35,088 nucleotides of DNA, from the NCBI RefSeq assembly GCF_007990715.1, contig NZ_BJWY01000080.1, forward strand, positions 1 through 35,088, given 5' to 3'. Shown in pieces: positions 32,890 through 35,088 of this stretch. The notes beneath the pieces are model-generated. The model was given only the letters and a program-made list of their open reading frames with translations, was not told where the DNA came from and made no database searches. Position numbers and translations under genes: made by a program. Each line of letters starts with the position of its first letter. The first letter of the stretch is position 1. This DNA comes from Nocardia seriolae NBRC 15557 (GTDB lineage Bacteria > Actinomycetota > Actinomycetes > Mycobacteriales > Mycobacteriaceae).

Positions 32890-32919
32890 GATCGAACACA
32901 CGCGGATCGAACACACGCG
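32890..32919. repeat. 15-bp tandem duplication upstream of the SHOCT gene
   Basis: GATCGAACACACGCG occurs twice without a break (32890-32904 and 32905-32919), identical in every base. It ends about 20 bases before the SHOCT start codon. It may be a repeated binding site or a simple replication-slippage duplication. Confidence 0.75.
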
Positions 32920-32938
32920 CACAGAAGGGATGTCGGAC

Positions 32939-33313
32939 ATGTCATTCTGGGAATTCATCTGGTTTCTGATCCTGAGCTTCCTGTTCATCGCATATCTGAT
33001 GGTGCTTTTCGCGATTTTCGCCGACCTGTTCCGCGACCGGGAAACCTCGGGCTGGGTCAAGGCCCTGTGGGTGGTGTTTCTGCTGATCATGCCGTTCCTC
33101 GGGGCGCTCGTCTATCTCATCTCCCGGGGCAACGATATGGCCGGGCGCTCGGCCACCGATATGGTGCGCCGCGAGGAAGCCACCCAGGATTACATCCGGC
33201 AGGTGGCACGCACCGATACCGCCACCCAGCTGGCCGATGCCAAGAAATTGCTGGATCAGGGTGTGCTCACCGAGGACGAATTCGCACAGGTCAAACGGAC
33301 GGTCCTGGGCTGA
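32939..33313 (+). CDS. SHOCT-domain membrane protein
   Basis: A 124-residue protein. Two hydrophobic segments (FIWFLILSFLFIAYLMVLF; VKALWVVFLLIMPFLGALVYL) flank the basic/acidic LFRDRETSGW, the layout of PLDc_N-like membrane anchors. The C-terminus LADAKKLLDQGVLTEDEFAQVKRTVLG is a SHOCT domain. Several in-frame starts exist further up (ATG at 32888 and 32930). I chose 32939 because AGAAGGG is 9 bases upstream and relatives begin M-S-F-W. SHOCT domains occur in many unrelated proteins and are thought to mediate oligomerisation; the role here is unknown. Confidence 0.87.
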   Translation: MSFWEFIWFLILSFLFIAYLMVLFAIFADLFRDRETSGWVKALWVVFLLIMPFLGALVYLISRGNDMAGRSATDMVRREEATQDYIRQVARTDTATQLADAKKLLDQGVLTEDEFAQVKRTVLG

Positions 33314-33343
33314 GCCGGGCGAACGGCTCCGGATCGGGCGAGC

Positions 33344-34816
33344 ATGCGCCGCAATCGAACCCACCGGGACCCGGACCGCGCGGCCACGGTACTGGCGACC
33401 CTGGCCTGCGGCCAGTTCCTGATGATCCTGGACAGCTCGGTCATGAACGTCTCGATGGCGGCGGTCTCGGCGGATCTGGACACCCCGGTCTCCGGAATCC
33501 AGACCGCCATCACGCTCTACACGCTGGTCATGGCAAGTTTGATGATCACCGGCGGCCGGGTGGGCGCGATGCTGGGGCGGCGGCGGGCCTTCGGGATCGG
33601 GCTGGTGGTCTACGGATCGGGTTCGCTGACCACCTCGCTCGCCCCGAATCTGACCGTGCTGCTGATCGGCTGGTCGCTGCTCGAGGGTCTGGGCGCGACG
33701 CTGATCATGCCCGCCATCGTCGCGCTGGTCTCGGCGAACTTCGCGCCCGCGCGGCGCACCGCCGCCTACGGGCTGATCGCCGCGGCCGGCGCCATCGCGG
33801 TGGCGGTGGGCCCGCTGCTCGGCGGCGCGGTGACCACCTCCTTCTCCTGGCGGTACGTGTTCGCGGGCGAGGTCGTGGTGGTGCTGGGAATCCTGTTGCT
33901 GTTGCGCCGGATTCACGACACCGAGGCCGATGCCGGTCGCCTGGACGTGATCGGTTCGCTGCTGTCGGTGACGGGTCTGAGCGCGGCGGTGTTCGGGGTG
34001 CTGCAATCCAGTGCCTGGGGCTGGGTCCAGCCGCGCCCGGGGGCTCCGCGCTGGGCGGGGCTCTCGCCGACCATCTGGCTGATTCTGTCCGGAATCGCGG
34101 TGCTGTACGGCTTCTTCCGCTGGCAGACCCACCTCACCGAAACCGGCGGCGAACCGCTGATCGATCCGGATCTGCTGCGCGACCGGCAATTGAGCGGCGG
34201 ACTGGGATTGTTCTTCGCGCAGTACTTCGTGCAGGGCGGCGTGTTCTTCACGGTGCCGCTGTTTCTCTCGGTGCTGCTCGAACTCACCGCGCTGGGCACC
34301 GGGGTGCGGATCCTGCCGCTGTCGGTGGCCCTGGTGCTGGCGGCGGTGGGGATCCCCAAGCTGGCCCCGCGCGCCGCGCCGCGCACGGTGGTGCGGCTGG
34401 GTCTCGCCAGCGTCATCGTCGGAATCCTCGTGCTGATGGGCGGGCTGAGCCCGGGCGCCGATGCCGGAATCGTCATGATTCCCATGATTTTTCTGGGCCT
34501 CGGGCTCGGCGCGCTGTCCTCGCAGCTGGGCTCGGTCACCACCGCCGCGGTGCCCGATTCCCGGGCCTCGGAGGTGGGCGGGCTGCAGAACACCGCGACC
34601 TGCCTGGGCACCTCGCTGGGCACCGCTCTGGTCGGATCGGTCCTGATCGCGGCGCTCCCCGAGCCCGCCGACACCGCCGCCCAGTACGCGGCGCTGCGCG
34701 TATCGCTGGCCGTCACCGTGCTCTTCGCGCTCGCCGCCCTGTTCGCCACCGACCGGATTCCGCGCGCGCCCATCGGCGTCGCGCGTCCGGCGGCACTGAC
34801 GGGTAACCGGGAATGA
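33344..34816 (+). CDS. MFS drug exporter, DHA2 (EmrB/QacA) family
   Basis: A 490-residue transporter with about 13-14 hydrophobic segments. The first helix carries LMILDSSVMNVSMAAV (the DHA2 motif with Asp), and GGRVGAMLGRRRAFGIG is MFS motif A. A long cytoplasmic or central linker follows (RLDVIGSLLSVTG). The last loop between the final two helices is very short (AALPEPADTAAQYAALR), whereas actinobacterial relatives often have 50-70 residues there, so this may be another in-frame loss or natural variation. The ATG at 33344 lies 30 bases after the SHOCT stop, same strand. Exported compounds unknown. Confidence 0.88.
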   Translation: MRRNRTHRDPDRAATVLATLACGQFLMILDSSVMNVSMAAVSADLDTPVSGIQTAITLYTLVMASLMITGGRVGAMLGRRRAFGIGLVVYGSGSLTTSLAPNLTVLLIGWSLLEGLGATLIMPAIVALVSANFAPARRTAAYGLIAAAGAIAVAVGPLLGGAVTTSFSWRYVFAGEVVVVLGILLLLRRIHDTEADAGRLDVIGSLLSVTGLSAAVFGVLQSSAWGWVQPRPGAPRWAGLSPTIWLILSGIAVLYGFFRWQTHLTETGGEPLIDPDLLRDRQLSGGLGLFFAQYFVQGGVFFTVPLFLSVLLELTALGTGVRILPLSVALVLAAVGIPKLAPRAAPRTVVRLGLASVIVGILVLMGGLSPGADAGIVMIPMIFLGLGLGALSSQLGSVTTAAVPDSRASEVGGLQNTATCLGTSLGTALVGSVLIAALPEPADTAAQYAALRVSLAVTVLFALAALFATDRIPRAPIGVARPAALTGNRE

Positions 34817-34861
34817 CCCCGCGGCACGGCCTGCGTCGCGCGCGGGCGCCCCCGCTCCGGT

Positions 34862-35088
34862 TCAGCGCGAGCCGGGATCCTGGCCGGGCCGGTCGGTCCT
34901 TCCCAACTGCTGCCTCCGCAGCCGCACCGAGGCGGTCAGCACACGCAGCGCCAGCCCGATCAGGATCAGGTTCGCCACCATCTGAACGAGCACGAACGCG
35001 CGGGTGAGCTGAGCGGTCGCCACAATATCGCCGAAGCCGACCGTGGTGAACACGGTGACACAGAAATACAGCGAATCCAGCCGGGTGC
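34862..35088 (-). CDS. Potassium channel family protein (partial, N-terminal part beyond window)
   Basis: Only the C-terminal ~75 codons are in the window; the reading frame is open to the right edge. It shows the two-helix ion-channel pore: LDSLYFCVTVFTTVGFGDI contains the selectivity filter T-V-G-F-G-D, followed by the inner helix AFVLVQMVANLILIGLALRVL. The tail RLRRQQLGRTDRPGQDPGSR is short and basic, with no RCK domain, so this is the simple Ion_trans_2 type. It is convergent with the MFS exporter, 45 bases apart. Confidence 0.85.
   Translation of the reverse strand, partial: TRLDSLYFCVTVFTTVGFGDIVATAQLTRAFVLVQMVANLILIGLALRVLTASVRLRRQQLGRTDRPGQDPGSR

Noticed and set aside
32830..34806. 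658-codon open frame overlapping the SHOCT and MFS genes
   Set aside because: Composition is Arg/Gly/Ala-rich and it crosses two real genes in another frame; the transporter motifs are in the other frame.
1..35088. tRNA, rRNA, CRISPR array, transposase or phage integrase
   Set aside because: No repeat-spacer pattern, no cloverleaf or rRNA-like stretch and no recombinase motif noticed on either strand by reading; a dedicated search was not possible.

Overview
The window is very GC-rich, with densely packed genes, frequent 4-base ATGA/GTGA start-stop overlaps and GTG starts. Its gene content (many paralogous acyl-CoA enzymes, a BTAD/SARP-type regulator, a deazaflavin-dependent nitroreductase, a DUF7144 membrane protein) points to a mycolic-acid-type actinobacterium. 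Nocardia or a close relative is my best inference. There are no rRNA or tRNA genes, CRISPR arrays, insertion sequences or phage genes that I can see, and no gene-free stretch above 300 bases.

Left edge (1-2.6 kb): a large LuxR/MalT-type ATPase regulator. Middle (2.6-26.7 kb): a catabolic CoA-thioester gene region. A divergent pair (MaoC-like hydratase / acyl-CoA dehydrogenase) is followed by a minus-strand operon (8811 down to 5003: crotonase, acyl-CoA dehydrogenase, SDR, FAD oxidoreductase). Next is a 12-kb minus-strand operon (21054 down to 8888): MaoC hydratase, FabG-like SDR, three crotonases, acyl-CoA synthetase, Rieske oxygenase alpha and beta, a 71-residue unknown protein, CoA-transferase-like protein, thiolase, an HMG-CoA-synthase-like/DUF35 fusion and an SCPx-type thiolase. 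Then come a plus-strand TetR gene, a third minus-strand operon (25726 down to 21921: SDR, second TetR, thiolase, acyl-CoA dehydrogenase) and a divergent double-hotdog thioesterase. The layout suggests activation of an unknown, probably cyclic, carboxylic acid to its CoA ester, ring hydroxylation, and beta-oxidation-like cleavage. The substrate cannot be read from sequence.

A 17-bp imperfect palindrome (consensus KAATCTATWTTAAATTM) lies in AT-rich islands upstream of these operons, in four cases only 16-22 bases from the minus-strand start codon. It is the likely operator of one or both paralogous TetR proteins and ties the operons into one regulon.

Right part (26.7-35 kb): hemerythrin-like protein, BTAD-ATPase regulator, F420-type nitroreductase, SulP transporter, DUF7144 and SHOCT membrane proteins, an MFS exporter and a K+ channel cut by the window edge.

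A striking property is damage inside otherwise well-preserved genes. Three genes carry one extra G in a G run (frameshifts). An SDR has lost two internal blocks, the acyl-CoA synthetase has lost about 110 residues in frame, the BTAD regulator appears to lack a central block, and a further gene seems reduced to a remnant of about 100 bases. Whether this is real gene decay or an assembly/sequencing artefact cannot be decided from the sequence alone.
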